A DNA stretch of 64,000 nucleotides from Nocardioides albus. Its GTDB lineage: Bacteria > Actinomycetota > Actinomycetes > Propionibacteriales > Nocardioidaceae. Both the position numbers and the translations under genes were made by a program. This document shows, piece after piece, positions 63,648 through 64,000 of the stretch. How positions within the stretch are numbered: position 1 is the first letter of the stretch; each line of letters opens with the position of its first letter. The notes under the pieces are model-generated. The model ran no database searches and was not told the DNA's origin. It was given only the letters and a program-made list of their open reading frames with translations. The stretch spans positions 232,862 through 296,861 of the forward strand of contig NZ_BMQT01000007.1 of NCBI RefSeq assembly GCF_014648255.1. The letters are read 5' to 3'.

Positions 63648-63848
63648 TCACATTCCCAGGTTCAGGTCGACGTGCGATTCCGCGAGGTTCCCGACGACGG
63701 GTTGCTCCTTCTGCTCAGCCTGAACGACCACTGGCTGCTCCTTCTGCTCAGCGCTGATGCCTGCCGATGCGGTCGATGCCAATGCAGCACCGGCTCCCAT
63801 CAGCCCGGCAGCTACACCAAGAGCGAGCATTCTCTTTCGGCTCTTCAT
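63648..63848 (-). CDS. Small secreted protein with AEQKEQPVV repeats (66 aa)
   Basis: Basic N-terminus (MKSRKRMLALGVAAGLMGAG) and likely cleavage after ASA (residue 29). The mature part of 37 residues has two exact copies of AEQKEQPVV (residues 33-41 and 44-52) and ends HVDLNLGM. A GGGGAG ribosome-binding site lies 8 nt upstream of the ATG. It is the first gene of a two-gene unit with the Cys-rich peptide. No known family recognised. Confidence 0.7.
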   Translation of the reverse strand: MKSRKRMLALGVAAGLMGAGAALASTASAGISAEQKEQPVVVQAEQKEQPVVGNLAESHVDLNLGM

Positions 63849-63925
63849 ACTTCATCTCCCCTTCTTGATCCGGATCTGACGACAGATATTGAACCGGTGG
63901 ATCGCGTACGTGGAACAGGAACATG

Positions 63926-63947
63926 GACCGGCACTTGACCGGCACTT
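63926..63947 (-). promoter_or_regulatory. Tandem 11-bp direct repeat upstream of the peptide genes
   Basis: GACCGGCACTT occurs twice head-to-tail without a gap, 78-99 bp upstream of the 63848 start. Direct repeats with an 11-bp period put both half-sites on the same helix face, as in sites for OmpR/PhoP-type or SARP regulators. No matching regulator is in the window. Confidence 0.4.
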
Positions 63948-64000
63948 CGCCAGAGAAACGTTGTGTCGCCCCTGGTGCCGGCCGACAGGCACGCCGTCAG

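Noticed and set aside
1-64000. tRNA, rRNA, tmRNA or riboswitch
   Set aside because: I looked for GGTTCGAATCC-like T-arms and paired acceptor stems in the gaps and saw none; no leader shows a recognisable riboswitch core.
1-64000. Insertion sequence or prophage genes
   Set aside because: No transposase, integrase or phage structural protein is recognisable among the supported genes, although repeats are common.

Overview
This 64 kb window is high-GC chromosomal DNA from an actinobacterium. The combined evidence is GTG-rich starts, many 4-bp start/stop overlaps, a FprB-type ferredoxin reductase beside an AurF-like diiron protein, an actinobacterial pdxS-pdxT-yebC-ruvCAB-yajC-secDF-apt-relA-hisS-aspS order, and actinobacterial LacI/ROK sugar regulators. 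I think a Nocardioides-like member of the Propionibacteriales is likely, but that is inference and no rRNA or tRNA gene is present to settle it.

Layout. Positions 1-9.7 kb are all minus strand: a two-component system with an ABC-2 drug-type exporter (48-4223), a penicillin-binding protein, a DEAD-box helicase, a zinc-type alcohol dehydrogenase and a membrane protein. Positions 9.9-14.4 kb hold a zinc-ribbon/beta-propeller membrane protein, thrS and an orphan protein behind a 56-bp perfect palindrome. Positions 14.7-18.2 kb hold a diiron oxygenase - ferredoxin/ferredoxin reductase - TetR operon with a palindromic operator candidate. Positions 18.2-25.5 kb hold an APC permease, a secreted metalloprotease, and a second two-component system divergent from a MacB/FtsX-type ABC exporter. 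Positions 25.6-28.7 kb hold a HIT protein, a RidA protein and a cell-surface O-acyltransferase with a SGNH domain.

Positions 28.9-44.4 kb form a xylose/xylo-oligosaccharide catabolic region. It has a XylFGH-like ABC importer, a LacI regulator divergent from a BxlEFG-like importer and a GH3 beta-xylosidase/glucosidase (a bxlREFGA-like arrangement), and a ROK regulator divergent from xylose isomerase and xylulokinase. Candidate LacI, ROK and CRP-type sites sit in the divergent or leader regions. A serine hydrolase lies inside this region.

Positions 44.8-63.3 kb are core genome: a CDP-alcohol phosphatidyltransferase, an IMPase-family phosphatase, PLP synthase (pdxST), yebC, ruvCAB, yajC-secD-secF, apt, relA/spoT, two small paralogous membrane peptides, a DUF349 protein, an MBL-fold hydrolase, hisS and aspS. 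From memory of the Mycobacterium tuberculosis Rv2614c-Rv2572c order, thrS, the HIT gene and pgsA would be neighbours. Here they are about 12-19 kb apart, as if accessory blocks had been inserted. The right edge (63.4-63.9 kb) holds two small secreted-peptide genes, one of them too short for ordinary ORF calling.

The most distinctive non-coding signal is a set of dispersed intergenic repeats at gene 3' ends. One family is 21-bp tandem units in head-to-head arrays (1-47, 40417-40551, 44448-44756). A second is palindromes built on GCCGACTCGGC (32060-32195, 46159-46241, 57880-58071). A third is a GGTCGAGC-type hairpin repeat (14555-14597, 48672-48718 and 48747-48830). Several stop codons lie inside these repeats, so the repeats have rewritten the C-termini of the encoded proteins.
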